From positions 6,304,647-6,368,646 of the forward strand of contig NC_087067.1 of assembly GCF_963678635.1 (NCBI RefSeq): a DNA stretch of 64,000 nt, written 5' to 3'. The translations under genes and the position numbers were made by a program. The stretch's first letter is position 1. Every line of letters starts with the position of its first letter. This DNA comes from Symsagittifera roscoffensis (Eukaryota > Xenacoelomorpha > Acoela > Convolutidae). Below, in pieces: positions 38,440 to 52,100 of the stretch. The notes beneath the pieces are model-generated. The model saw only the letters and a program-made list of their open reading frames with translations, did not search any database and was not told the DNA's origin.

Positions 38440-41400
38440 TGGGCAGCTAAGGACAGAGTTTATTTAGACAGAATCTCTTTTGAAAGAACTTATTCACAAT
38501 CTCTGGGTTGCAACTAGTTTTTTTGATGTTGTGTTACGTTTTTTCGTTTGGTTGATGATATGCAGTTACCTTTTGTGATTATATGAAAGTTTTTTTTAAA
38601 TTGCGACGCTAATGATTCTGGTCTGTAGCAGATGAGTTCCTTGTAAAATTATGTTCAAAACTGAATGTGTTGTTTTCTGATGAAGGTTTCTTAACATACA
38701 GTCCCCAGCTGATGATTTCTCCCTTGATTTATTTCGTTTCTCTAAGGATCAATAATTGTATCCCAAATTTAATTCGAGTCTTTTGTTTGATATTGTGCAA
38801 TGTACCATTGGCGATGTCTGAAGGAAACGTTCTGTTTCCCTTGGGCAGCTAAATGCATGAATTGCGAAGGATAATTTCGCGTTCTGATAAATCGTTGGAA
38901 ACTTTTTTCCGTTTAATGTCCTGAATGTTCTCTTTGCAATTTTTCCATTTTGACCTGTGCACTATCTGGGTGGCATCTGGTTTTTTAGGTCAAGTTGTGT
39001 TCCGTTTCGGCGTTTGATTGATGATATGCACTTACCTTTAGATTGTACGAGGCAACGTTTCCGTGCAACAGTTACCCTATTGATTCTGGTTTATAGCAAA
39101 TCTTAACGAATATCATTAAAATTTAGTTTGATCTTGAAAGCTTATGTATTTTGCTTATACAGTGATCGCTGATTGGTAGTCTTCCAGTGCTAGTTATAAT
39201 CCCTGTCTAAAGTTTAGTAATTTGTTCTCACAAGTGATGATTTGAGGCATTTGTTTGATACTGTGCAATGTACAATTGGCGATGTCTATATGAAACGTTC
39301 TGTTTCCCTTGGGCAGCTAGGGACAGAGTTTATTTAGACAGAATCTCTTTTGAAAGAACTTATTCACAATCTCTGGGTTGCAACTAGTTTTTTTGATGTT
39401 GTGTTACGTTTTGTCGTTTGGTTGATGATATGCAGTTACCTTTTGTGATTATATAAAAGTTTTTTAAAAATAGCTACGCTAATGATTCTGGTCTGTAGCA
39501 TGATTCTGGTCTGTAAAATTTAGTTTCATCTTGAAAGCTTATGTTTTTTGCTTATACAGTTATCGCTGATTGGTAGTCTTCCAGTGCTAGATATAATCCC
39601 TATGTCTAAGGTTTAATGATTTGTTCTCAAAAGTGATGATTTGAGGCATTTGTTCGATACTCTGCAAGGTACAATTTGTGATGTCTAAATGAAACGTTCT
39701 GTGTCCCTTGGGCAGCTAAGGACAGAGTTTATTTAGACAGAATCTCTTTTGAAAGAACTTATTCACAATCTCTGGGTTGCAACTAGTTTTTTTGATGTTG
39801 TGTTACGTTTTTTCGTTTGGTTGATGATATGCAGTTACCTTTTGTGATTATATGAAAGTTTTTTTTAAATTGCGACGCTAATGATTCTGGTCTGTAGCAG
39901 ATGAGTTCCTTGTAAAATTATGTTCAAAACTGAATTTGTTGTTTTCTGATGAAGGTTTCTTAACATACAGTCCCCAGCTGATGATTTCTCCCTTGATTTA
40001 TTTCGTTTCTCTAAGGATCAATAATTGGCTCCCAAATTTAGTTCGAGTCTTTTGTTTGATATTGTGCAATGTACCATTGGCGATGTCTGAAGGAAACGTT
40101 CTGTTTCCCTTGGGCAGCTAAATGCATGAATTGCGAAGGATAATTTCGCGTTCTGATAAATCGTTGGAAACTTTTTTCCGTTTAATGTCCTGAATGTTCT
40201 CTTTGCAATTTTTCCATTTTGACCTGTGCACTATCTGGGTGGCATCTGGTTTTTTAGGTCAAGTTGTGTTCCGTTTCGGCGTTTGATTGATGATATGCAC
40301 TTACCTTTAGATTGTACGAGGCAACGTTTCCGTGCAACAGTTACCCTATTGATTCTGGTTTATAGCAAATCTTAACGAATATCAATAAAATTTAGTTTGA
40401 TCTTGAAAGCTTATGTATTTTGCTTATACAGTGATCGCTGATTGGTAGTCTTCCAGTGCTAGTTATAATCCCTGTCTAAAGTTTAGTAATTTGTTCTCAC
40501 AAGTGATGATTTGAGGCATTTGTTTGATACTGTGCAATGTACAATTGGCGATGTCTATATGAAACGTTCTGTTTCCCTTGGGCAGCTAAGGACAGAGTTT
40601 ATTTAGACAGAATCTCTTTTGAAAGAACTTATTCACAATCTCTGGGTTGCAACTAGTTTTTTTGATGTTGTGTTTCGTTTTTTCGTTTGGTTGATGATAT
40701 GCAGTTACCTTTTGTGATTATATGAAAGTTTTTTTTAAAATTGCGACGCTAATGATTCTGGTCTGTAGCAGATGAGTTCCTTGTAAAATTATGTTCAAAA
40801 CTGAATTTGTTGTTTTCTCATGAAGGTTTCTTAACATACAGTCCCCAGCTGATGATTTCTCCCTTGATTTATTTCGTTTCTCTAAGGATCAATAATTGGC
40901 TCTCAAATTTAATTCGAGTCTTTTGTTTGATATTGTGCAATGTACCATTGACGATGTCTGAAGGAAACGTTCTGTTTCCCTTGGGCAGCTAAATGCCTGA
41001 ATTGCGAAGGATAATTTCGCGTTCTGATAAATCATTGGAAACTTTTTTCCGTTTAATGTCCTGAATGTTCTCTTTGCAATTTTTCCATTTTGACCTGTGC
41101 ACTATCTGGGTGGCATCTGGTTTTTTAGGTCAAGTTGTGTTCCGTTTCGGCGTTTGATTGATGATATGCACTTACCTTTAGATTGTACGAGGCAACGTTT
41201 CCGTGCAACAGTTACCCTATTGATTCTGGTTTATAGCAAATCTTAACGAATATCAATAAAATTTAGTTTGATCTTGAAAGCTTATGTATTTTGCTTATAC
41301 AGTGATCGCTGATTGGTAGTCTTCCAGTGCTAGTTATAATCCCTGTCTAAAGTTTAGTAATTTGTTCTCACAAGTGATGATTTGAGGCATTTGTTTGATA

Positions 41401-42330
41401 CTGTGCAATGTACAATTGGCGATGTCTATATGAAACGTTCTGTTTCCCTTGGGCAGCTAGGGACAGAGTTTATTTAGACAGAATCTCTTTTGAAAAACTT
41501 ATTCACAATCTCTGGGTTGCAACTAGTTTTTTTGATGTTGTGTTTCGTTTTTTCGTTTGGTTGATGATATGCAGTTACCTTTTGTGATTATATGAAAGTT
41601 TTTTTTAAATTGAGACGCTAATGATTCTGGTCTGTAGCAGATGAGTTCCTTGTAAAATTATGTTCAAAACTGAATTTGTTGTTTTCTCATGAAGGTTTCT
41701 TAACATACAGTCCCCAGCTGATGATTTCTCCCTTGATTTATTTCGTTTCTCTAAGGATCAATAATTGGCTCTCAAATTTAATTCGAGTCTTTTGTTTGAT
41801 ATTGTGCAATGTACCATTGACGATGTCTGAAGGAAACGTTCTGTTTCCCTTGGGCAGCTAAATGCCTGAATTGCGAAGGATATTTTCGCGTTCTGATAAA
41901 TCGTTGGAAACTTATTTCCGTTTAATGTCCTGAATGTTCTCTTTGCAATTTTTCCATTTTGACCTGTGCACTATCTGGGTGGCATCTGGTTTTTTAGGTC
42001 AAGTTGTGTTCCGTTTCGGCGTTTGATTGATGATATGCACTTACCTTTAGATTGTACGAGGCAACGTTTCCGTGCAACAGTTACCCTATTGATTCTGGTT
42101 TATAGCAAATCTTAACGAATATCAATAAAATTTAGTTTGATCTTGAAAGCTTATGTATTTTGCTTATACAGTGATCGCTGATTGGTAGTCTTCCAGTGCT
42201 AGTTATAATCCCTGTCTAAAGTTTAGTAATTTGTTCTCACAAGTGATGATTTGAGGCATTTGTTTGATACTGTGCAATGTACAATTGGCGATGTCTATAT
42301 GAAACGTTCTGTTTCCCTTGGGCAGCTAAA
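38440..42330 (+). repeat. ~870-bp higher-order repeat with a filler-DNA junction
   Basis: GGACAGAGTTTATTTAGACA occurs at 38,451, 39,321, 39,720, 40,590 and 41,461. It always joins GGGCAGCTA to TTTTGAAAGAACTTATTC. Spacings are 870, 399, 870 and 871 bp. Normal monomers lack these roughly 28 bases and instead have several hundred bases between those two points. Thus a deletion with inserted filler was fixed in one unit and then amplified. Flanking B copies at 38,667, 39,936, 40,807 and 41,676 are nearly identical. Confidence 0.9.
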
Positions 42331-45300
42331 TTGTGCATGAATTGCAAATGATAATTGCGCGATTTGATAAATTGTTGGAAATCAGTTTTTCCGTTTTTTG
42401 TCCCGAAAGTTCTCATTGCAATTTTTCCATTTTGAACTGTTCAGTCTATGGGTTCCATCTGGTTTTTTAGGTCGAGTTGTGGTCCGTTTTGGTGTTTGAT
42501 TGATGATATGCACTTAACTTTACAGTGTACGAGGTATTGTTTCCTTGCAATATTTACCTAATGATTCTGGTCAATAGCAAATCTTAACGAATACCAAAAC
42601 ATTTTAGGTTGATCTTGAAAGCTTTTTTTTTGCTTATACAGTGATCGCTGATTGGTAGTCTTCCAGTGCTAGATGTAATCTCTGTCTAAGGTTTAATACT
42701 TTGTTCTCACAAGTGATGATTTGAGGCATTTGTTCGATACTCTGCAATGTACAATTGGCGATGTCTAAATGAAACGTTCTGTTTCCCTTGGGCAGCTAAA
42801 TTGTGCATGAATTGCAAATGATAATTTCGCGATCTAATAAATTGTTGGAAATCATTTTTTTCGTTTTTTGTCCCGAAAGTTCTCATTGCAATTTTTTCAT
42901 TTTGAAAAATGAAATGTTCTGTTTCCCTTGGGTAGCTAAATTGTGCATGAATTGCAAATGATAATTTCGCGATTTGATAAATTGTTGGAAAGTCATTATT
43001 CCATTTAGTCTCGATAGTTCTCGTTGCAACTTTTGTGTTTTGAATTAACTGGTTCACAATCTCTGGGTTGCAACTAGTTTTTTTGATGTTGTGTTACGTT
43101 TTGTCGTTTGGTTGATGATATACAGTTACCTTTTGTGATTATATAAAAGTTTCTTTTGAATAGCTACGCTAATGATTCTGGTCTGTAGCAGATGAGTTCC
43201 TTGTAAAATCATGTTGAAAACTGAATTTGTTGTTTTCTGATGAAGGTTTCTTAACATACAGTCCCCAGCTGATTATTTCTCCCTTGATTTATTTCGTTTC
43301 TCATAGGATCAATAATTGGCTCCCAAGTTTAATTCGAATCTTTTGTTTGATATTCTGCAATGTACGATTGACGATGTCTAAAGGAAACGTTCTGTTTCCC
43401 TTGGGCAGCTAAATGCATGAATTGCAAAGGATAATTTCGCGTTCTGATAAATTGTTTAAAAAATTTTTTCCGTTTAATGTCCCGAATGTTCTCTTTGCAA
43501 TTTTTTCCATTTTAACCTGTGCAATCTCTGGGTTGCATCTGGTTTTTTACGTCAAGTTTTGGTCCGTTTTGGCGTTTGATTGATTAAATGCACTTACCTT
43601 TAGATTGTACGAGGCAACGTTTCCTTGCAACAGTTACCCTATTGATTCTGGTCTATAGCAAATCTTAACGAATATCAATAAAATCTAGTTTTGATCTTGA
43701 AAGCTTATGTTTTTTGCTTATACAGTCATAGCTGATTGGTAGTCTTCCAGTGCTAGATATAATCCCTATGTCTAAAGTTTAATAATTTGTTCTCACAAGT
43801 GATGATTTGAGGCATTTGTTTGATACTCTGCAATGTACAATTGGCGATGTCTAAATGAAACGTTCTGTTTCCCTTGGGCAGCTAAATTGTGCATGAATTG
43901 CAAATGATAATTTCGCGATCTAATAAATTGTTGGAAATCAGTTTTTCCGTTTTTTGTCCCGAAAGTTCTCATTGCAATTTTTCCATTTTGAACTGTTCAG
44001 TCTATGGGTTCCATCTGGTTTTTCAGGTCGAGTTGTGGTCCGTTTTGGTGTTTGATTGATGATATGCACTTAACTTTAAAGTGTACGAGGTATCGTTTCC
44101 TTGCAATATTTACCTAATGATTCTGGTCAATAGCAAATCTTAACGAATACCAATACATTTTAGGTTGATCTTGAAAGCTTTTTTTTTGCTTATACAGTGA
44201 TCGCTGATTGGTAGTCTTCCAGTGCTAGATGTAATCCCTATGTCTAAGGTTTAATACTTTGTTCTCACAAGTGATGATTTGAGGCCTTTGTTTGATACTC
44301 TGCAATGTACAATTGGCGATGTCTAAATGAAACGTTCTCTTTCCCTTGGGCAGCTAAATTGTGCATGAATTGCAAATGATAATTTCGCGATCTGATAAAT
44401 TGTTGGAAATCAGTTTTTTCTTTTTTTGTCCCGAAAGTTCTCATTGCAATTTTTTCATTTTGAAAAATGAAATGTTCTGTTTCCCTTGGGTAGCTAAATT
44501 GTGCATGAATTGCAAATGATAATTTCGCGATTTGATAAATTGTTGGAAAGTCATTATTCCATTTAGTCTCGATAGTTCTCATTGCAACTTTTGTGTTTTG
44601 AATTAACTGGCTCACAATCTCTGGGTTGCAACTAGTTTTTTTTGATGTTGTGTTACGTTTTGTCGTTTGGTTGATGATATACAGTTACCTTTTGTGATTA
44701 TAGAAAAGTTTCTTTTGAACAGCTACGCTAATGATTCTGGTCTGTAGCAGATGAGTTCCTTGTAAAATCATGTTCAAAACTGAATTTGTTGTTTTCTGAT
44801 GAAAGTTTCTTAACATACAGTCCCCAGCTGATTATTTCTCCCTTGATTTATTTCGTTTCTCGTAGGATCAATAATTGGCTCCCAAGTTTAATTCGAGTCT
44901 TTTGTTTGATATTCTGCAATGTACCATTGACGATGTCTAAAGGAAACGTTCTGTTTCCCTTGGGCAGCTAAATGCATGAATTGCAAAGGATAATTTCGCG
45001 TTCTGATAAATTGTTAAAAACGTTTTTTCCGTTTAATGTCCCGAATGTTCTCTTTGCAATTTTTTCCATTTTGACCTGTGCAATCTCTGGGTTGCATCTG
45101 GTTTTTTACGTCAAGTTGTGGTCCGTTTTGGCGTTTGATTGATGAAATGCACTTACCTTTAGATTGTACGAGGCAACGTTTCCTTGCAACAGTTACCCTA
45201 TTGATTCTGGTCTATAGCAAATCTTAACGAATATCAATAAAATCTAGTTTGATCTTGAAAGCTTATGTTTTTTGCTTATACAGTCATAGCTGATTGGTAG

Positions 45301-46103
45301 TCTTCCAGTGCTAGATACAATCCCGATGTCTAAAGTTTAATAATTTGTTCTCACAAGTGATGATTTGAGGCATTTGTTTGATACTCTGGAATGTACAATT
45401 GGCGATGTCTAAATGAAACGTTCTGTTTCCCTTGGGCAGCTAAATTGTGCATGAATTGCAAATGATAATTTCGCGATCTGATAAATTGTAGGAAATCAGT
45501 TTTTCCGTTTTTTGTCCCGAAAGTTCTCATTGCAATTTTTCCATTTTGAACTGTTCAGTCTATTGGTTCCATCTGGTTTTTTAGGTCGAGTTGTGGTCCG
45601 TTTTGGTGTTTGATTGATGATATGCACTTACCTTTAAAGTGTACGAGGTATCGTTTCCTTGCAATATTTACCCTAATTATTCTGGTCAATAGCAAATCTT
45701 AACGAATACCAATAAAATTTAGGTTGATCTTGAAAGCTTTTTTTTGCTTATACAGTCATCGCTGATTGATAGTCTTCCAGTGCTAGATGTAATCCCTATG
45801 TCTAAGGTTTAATACTTTGTTCTCACAAGTGATGATTTGAGGCATTTGTTTGATACTCTGCAATTTACAATTGGCGATGTCTAAATGAAACGTTCTGTTT
45901 CCCTTGGACAGCTAAATTGTGCATGAATTGCAAATGAGAATTTCGCGATCTGATAAATTGTTGGAAATCAGTTCTTTCGTTTTTTGTCCCGAAAATCTCA
46001 TTGCAATTTTTCATTTTGAAAAATGAAATGTTCTGTTTCCCTTGGGTAGCTAAATTGTGCATGAATTGCAAATGATAATTTCGCGGTTTGATCAATTGTT
46101 GGA
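42330..46103 (+). repeat. ~1,556-bp higher-order repeat block
   Basis: The B-class landmark frame starts at 43,227, 44,786 and 46,341 (spacings 1,559 and 1,555 bp). One unit consists of three full monomers plus a roughly 140-bp truncated piece that begins at a fused junction near 42,907, 44,467 and 46,023. Confidence 0.85.
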
Positions 46104-48603
46104 AAGTCATTATTCCATTTAGTCTCGATAGTTCTCATTGCAACTTTTGTGTTTTGAATTAACTGGTTCACAATCTCTGGGTTGCAACTAGTTTTTTTGA
46201 TGTTGTGTTACGTTTTGTTGTTTGGTTGATGATATACAGTTACCTTTTGTGATTGTATAAAAGTTTTTATTGAATAGCTACGCTAATTATTCTGGTCTGT
46301 AGCATATGAGTTCCTTTTAAAATCATGTTCAAAACTGAATTTGTTGTTTTCTGATGAAGGTTTCTTAACATACAGTCCCCAGCTGATTATTTCTCCCTTG
46401 ATTTATTTCGTTTCTCATAGGATCAATAATTGGCTCCCAAGTTTAATTCGCGTCTTTTGTTTGATATTCTGCAATGTACCATTGACGATGTCTAAAGGAA
46501 ACGTTCTGTTTCCCTTGGGCAGCTAATTGCAAGAATTGCAAAGAATAATTTTGCGTTCTGATAAATTGTTGGCAAGTTTTTTTTTCGTTTAATGTCCCGA
46601 ATGTTCTCTTTGCAATTTTTCCCATTTTGACCTGTGCGCTCTCTGGGTTGCATCTGGTTTTTTTATGTCAAGTTGTGGTCCGTTTTGGCGTTTGATTGAT
46701 GAAATGCACTTACCTTTAGATTGTACGAGGCAACGTTTCCTTGCAACAGTTACCCTATTGATTCTGGTCTATAGCAAATCTTAACGAATATCAATAAAAT
46801 TAGTTTGATCTTGAAAGCTTATGTTTTTTGCTTATACAGTCATAGCTGATTGGTAGTCTTCCAGTGCTAGATATAATCCCTATGTCTAAAGTTTAATAAT
46901 TTGTTCTCACAAGTGATGATTTGAGGCATTTGTTTGATACTCTGCAATTTACAATTGGCGATGTCTAAATGAAACGTTCTGTTTCCCTTGGGCAGCTAAA
47001 TTGTGCATGAATTGCAAATGATAATTTCGCGATCTGATAAATTGTTGGAAATCAGTTTTTCCGTTTTTTGTCCCGAAAGTATTCATTTCAATTTTTCCAT
47101 TGTGAACAGTTCAGTCTATGGGTTCCATCTGGTTTTTTAGGTCGAGTTGTGGTCCGTTTTGGTGTTTGAGTGATGATATTTACTTACCTTAAAGTGTACG
47201 AGGTATCGTTTCCGTGCAATATTTACCCTAATTATTCTGGTCCAAAGCAAATCTTAACGAATATCAATAAAATTTAGGTTGATCTTGAAAGCTTTTTTTC
47301 TGCTTATACAGTCATCGCTGATGGGAAGTTTTCCAGTGCTAGATGTAATCCCTAAGTCATTATTCCATTTAGTCTCGATAGTTCTCATTGCAACTTTTGT
47401 GTTTTGAATTAACTGGTTCACAATCTCTGGGTTGCAACTAGTTTTTTTGATGTTGTGTTACGTTTTGTTGTTTGGTTGATGATATACAGTTACCTTTTGT
47501 GATTGTATAAAAGTTTTTATTGAATAGCTACGCTAATTATTCTGGTCTGTAGCATATGAGTTCCTTTTAAAATCATGTTCAAAACTGAATTTGTTGTTTT
47601 CTGATGAAGGTTTCTTAACATACAGTCCCCAGCTGATTATTTCTCCCTTGATTTATTTCGTTTCTCATAGGATCAATAATTGGCTCCCAAGTTTAATTCG
47701 CGTCTTTTGTTTGATATTCTGCAATGTACCATTGACGATGTCTAAAGGAAACGTTCTGTTTCCCTTGGGCAGCTAATTGCAAGAATTGCAAAGAATAATT
47801 TTGCGTTCTGATAAATTGTTGGCAAGTTTTTTTTTCGTTTAATGTCCCGAATGTTCTCTTTGCAATTTTTCCCATTTTGACCTGTGCGCTCTCTGGGTTG
47901 CATCTGGTTTTTTTATGTCAAGTTGTGGTCCGTTTTGGCGTTTGATTGATGAAATGCACTTACCTTTAGATTGTACGAGGCAACGTTTCCTTGCAACAGT
48001 TACCCTATTGATTCTGGTCTATAGCAAATCTTAACGAATATCAATAAAATTAGTTTGATCTTGAAAGCTTATGTTTTTTGCTTATACAGTCATAGCTGAT
48101 TGGTAGTCTTCCAGTGCTAGATATAATCCCTATGTCTAAAGTTTAATAATTTGTTCTCACAAGTGATGATTTGAGGCATTTGTTTGATACTCTGCAATTT
48201 ACAATTGGCGATGTCTAAATGAAACGTTCTGTTTCCCTTGGGCAGCTAAATTGTGCATGAATTGCAAATGATAATTTCGCGATCTGATAAATTGTTGGAA
48301 ATCAGTTTTTCCGTTTTTTGTCCCGAAAGTATTCATTTCAATTTTTCCATTGTGAACAGTTCAGTCTATGGGTTCCATCTGGTTTTTTAGGTCGAGTTGT
48401 GGTCCGTTTTGGTGTTTGAGTGATGATATTTACTTACCTTAAAGTGTACGAGGTATCGTTTCCGTGCAATATTTACCCTAATTATTCTGGTCCAAAGCAA
48501 ATCTTAACGAATATCAATAAAATTTAGGTTGATCTTGAAAGCTTTTTTTCTGCTTATACAGTCATCGCTGATGGGAAGTTTTCCAGTGCTAGATGTAATC
48601 CCT
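46104..48603 (+). repeat. Tandem duplication of 1,250 bp, apparently identical
   Basis: Bases 46,104-47,353 and 47,354-48,603 agreed at every position I compared, including rare variants (AGCTAATTGCAAGAATTGCA, CCTGTGCGCTCTCTGG, GAGTGATGATATTTACTT). The joint at about 47,354 fuses the end of an A monomer (ATCCCTA) to the middle of a B monomer (AGTCATTATTCC), out of the normal monomer register. This is either a very recent duplication or an assembly artefact. Confidence 0.88.
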
Positions 48604-49149
48604 ATGTCTAAGATTTAATAATTTGTTCTCACAAGTGATGATTTGAGGCATTTGTTTGATACTCTGCAATGTACAATTGGCGATGTCTAAATGAAACGTT
48701 TTGTTTCCCTTGGGCAGCTAAATTGTGCATGAATTGCACATGATAATTTCGCGATCTGATAAATTGTTGGAAATCAGTTTTTTCGTTTTTTGTCCCGAAA
48801 GTTCTCATTGCAATTTTTTCATTTTGAAAAATGAAATGTTCTGTTTCCCTTGGGTAGCTAAATTGTGCATGACTTGTAAATGATAATTTCGCGATTTGAT
48901 AAAATGTTGGAAAGTCATTATTCCATTTAGTCCCGATAGTTATCATTGCAACTTTTGTGTTTTGAATTAACTTGTTCACAATCTCTGGATTGTAACTAGT
49001 TTTTTTGATGTTGTGTTACGTTTTGTCGTTTAGTTGATGATATGCAGTTACCTTTTGTGATTATATAAAATCTTCTTTTGAATAGCTACGCTAATTATTC
49101 TGGTCTGTAGCAGATGAGTTCCTTTTAAAATCATGTTCAAAACTGAATT

Positions 49150-52100
49150 TGTTGTTTTCTGATGAAGGTTTCTTAACATACAGTCCCCAGCTGATTATTT
49201 CTCCCTTGATTTATTTCGTTTCTCATAGGATCAATAATTGGCTCCCAAGTTTGATTCGAGTCTTTTGTTTGATATTCTGCAATGTACCATTGACGATGTC
49301 TAAAGGAAACGTTCTGTTTCCCTTGGGCAGCTAATTGCATGAATTGCAAAGATTAATTTCGCGTTCTGATAAATTGTTGGAAACTTTTTTTCCGTTTAAT
49401 GTCCCGAATGTTCTCTTTGCAATTTTTTCCATTTTGACCTGTGCAATCTCTGGGTTGCATCTGGTTTTTTTATGTCAAGTTGTGGTCCGTTTTGGCGTTT
49501 GATTGATGAAATGCACTTACCTTTAGATTGTACGAGGCAACGTTTCCTTGCAACAGTTACCCTATTGATTCTGGTCTATAGCAAATCTTAACGAATATCA
49601 ATAAAATCTAGTTTGATCTTGAAAGCTTATGTTTTTTGCTTATACAGTCATAGCTGATTGGTAGTCTTCCAGTGCTAGATGTAATCCCTATGTCTAAGGT
49701 TTAATACTTTGTTCTCACAAGTGATGATTTGAGGCCTTTGTTTGATACTCTGCAATGTACAATTGGCGATGTCTAAATGAAACGTTCTGTTTCCCTTGGG
49801 CAGCTAAATTGTGCATGAATTGCACATGATATTTTCGCGATCTGATAAGTTGTTGGAAATCAGTTTTTTCGTTTTTTGTCCCGAAAGTTCTCAGTGCAAT
49901 TTTTTCTTTTTGAAAAATGAAATGTTCTGTTTCCCTTGGGTAGCTAAATTGTGCATGACTTGCAAATGTTAATTTCGCGATTTGATAAATTGTTGGAAAG
50001 TCATTATTCCATTTAGTCCCGATAGTTCTCATTGCAACTTTTGTGTTTTGAGTTAACTTGTTCACAATCTCTGGATTGTAACTAGTTTTTTTGATGTTGT
50101 GTTATTTTTTGTCGTTTAGTTGATGATATGCAGTTACCTTTTGTGATTATATAAAAGTTTCTTTTGAATAGCTACGCTTTTTATTCTGGTCTGTAGCAGA
50201 TGAGTTCCTTTTAAAATCATGTTCAAAACTGAATCTGTTGTTTTCTGATGAAGGTTTCTTAACATACAGTCCCCAGCTGATTATTTCTCCCTTGATTTAT
50301 TTCGTTTCTCTAAGGATCAATAATTGGCTCTCAAATTTAATTCGAGTCTTTTGTTTGATATTGTGCAATGTACCATTGACGATGTCTAAAGGAAACGTTC
50401 TGTATCCTTTGGGCAGCTAAATTGTGCATGAATTGCAAATGATAATTTCGCGATTTGATAAATTGTTGGAAATCAGTTTTTCCGTTTCTTGTCCCGAAAG
50501 TTCTCATTGCAATTTTTCCATTTTGAACAGTTCAGTCTATGGGTTCTATCTGGTTTTTTACGTCGAGTTGTGGTCCGTTTTGGTGTTTGATTGATGATAT
50601 GCAGTTACCTTAAAGTGTACGAGGTATCGTTTCCTTGCAATATTTACCCTAATTATTCTGGTCCAAAGCAAATCTTAACGAATATCAATAAAATTTAGGT
50701 TGATCTTGAAAGCTTTTTTTCTGCTTATACAGTCATCGCTGATGGGAAGTTTTCCAGTGCTAGATGTAATCCCTATGTCTAAGGTTTAATAATTTGTTCT
50801 CACAAGTGATGATTTGAGGCATTTGTTTGATACTCTGCAATGTACAATTGGCGATGTCTAAATGAAACATTCTGTTTCCCTTGGGCAGCTAAATTGTGCA
50901 TGAATTGCACATGATAATTTCGCGATCTGATAAATTGTTGAAAATCAGTTTTTTCGTTTTTTGTCCCGAAAGTTCTCATTGCAATTTTTTCATTTTGAAA
51001 AATGAAATGTTCTGTTTCCCTTGGGTAGCTAAATTGTGCATGACTTGCAAATGATAATTTCGCGATTTGATAAATTGTTGGAAAGTCATTATTTCATTTA
51101 GTCCCGATAGTTATCATTGCAACTTTTGTGTTTTGAATTAACTTGTTCACAATCTCTGGATTATAACTAGTTTTTTTGATGTTGTGTTACGTTTTGTCGT
51201 TTAGTTGATGATATGCAGTTACTTTTTGTGATTATATAAAAGTTTCTTTTGAATAGCTACGCTAATTATTCTGGTCTGTAGCAGATGAGTTCCTTTTAAA
51301 ATCTTTTTCAAAACTGAATTTGTTGTTTTCTGATGAAGGTTTCTTAACATACAGTCCCCAGCTGATTATTTCTCCCTTGATTTATTTCGTTTCTCATAGG
51401 ATCAATAATTGGCTCCCAAGTTTAATTCGAGTCTTTTGTTTGATATTCTGCAATGTACCATTGACGATGTCTAAAGGAAACGTTCTGTTTCCCTTGGGCA
51501 GCTAAATGCATGAATTGCAAAGGATAATTTCGCGTTCTGATAAATTGTTGGAAACTTTTTTTTTCCGTTTAATGTCCCGAATGTTCTCTTTGCAATTTTT
51601 TCCTTTATGACTTGTGCAATCTCTGGGTTGCATCTGGTTTTTTAGGTCAAGTTGTGGTCCGTTTTGGCGTTTGATTGATGATATGCACTTACCTTTAGAT
51701 TGTACGAGGCAACATTTCCTTGCAACAGTTACCCTATTGATTCTGGTCTATAGCAAATATTAACGAGTATCAATAAAATCTTGTTTGATCTTGAAAGCTT
51801 ATGTTTTTTGCTTATACAGTCATCGCTGATTGGTAGTCTTCCAGTGCTAGATGTAATCCCTATGTCTAAGGTTTAATACTTTGTTCTCACAAGTGATGAT
51901 TTGAGGCATTTGTTTGATACTCTGCAATGTACAATTGGCGATGTCTAAATGGAACGTTGTTTCCCTTGGGCAGTTAAATTGTGCATGAATTGCAAATGAT
52001 AATTTCGCGATCTGATAAATTGTTGGAAATCAGTTTTTTCGTTTTTTGTCCCGAAAGTTCTCATTGCAATTTTTTCATTTTGAAAAATGAAATGTTCTGT

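Noticed and set aside
38880-41905. CENP-B-box-like core (ATCGTTGGAAAC) in some monomers
   Set aside because: The essential CGGG half is replaced by CTTTT or CTTAT, and most monomers read ATTGTTGGAA. The match is too weak to claim a CENP-B box.
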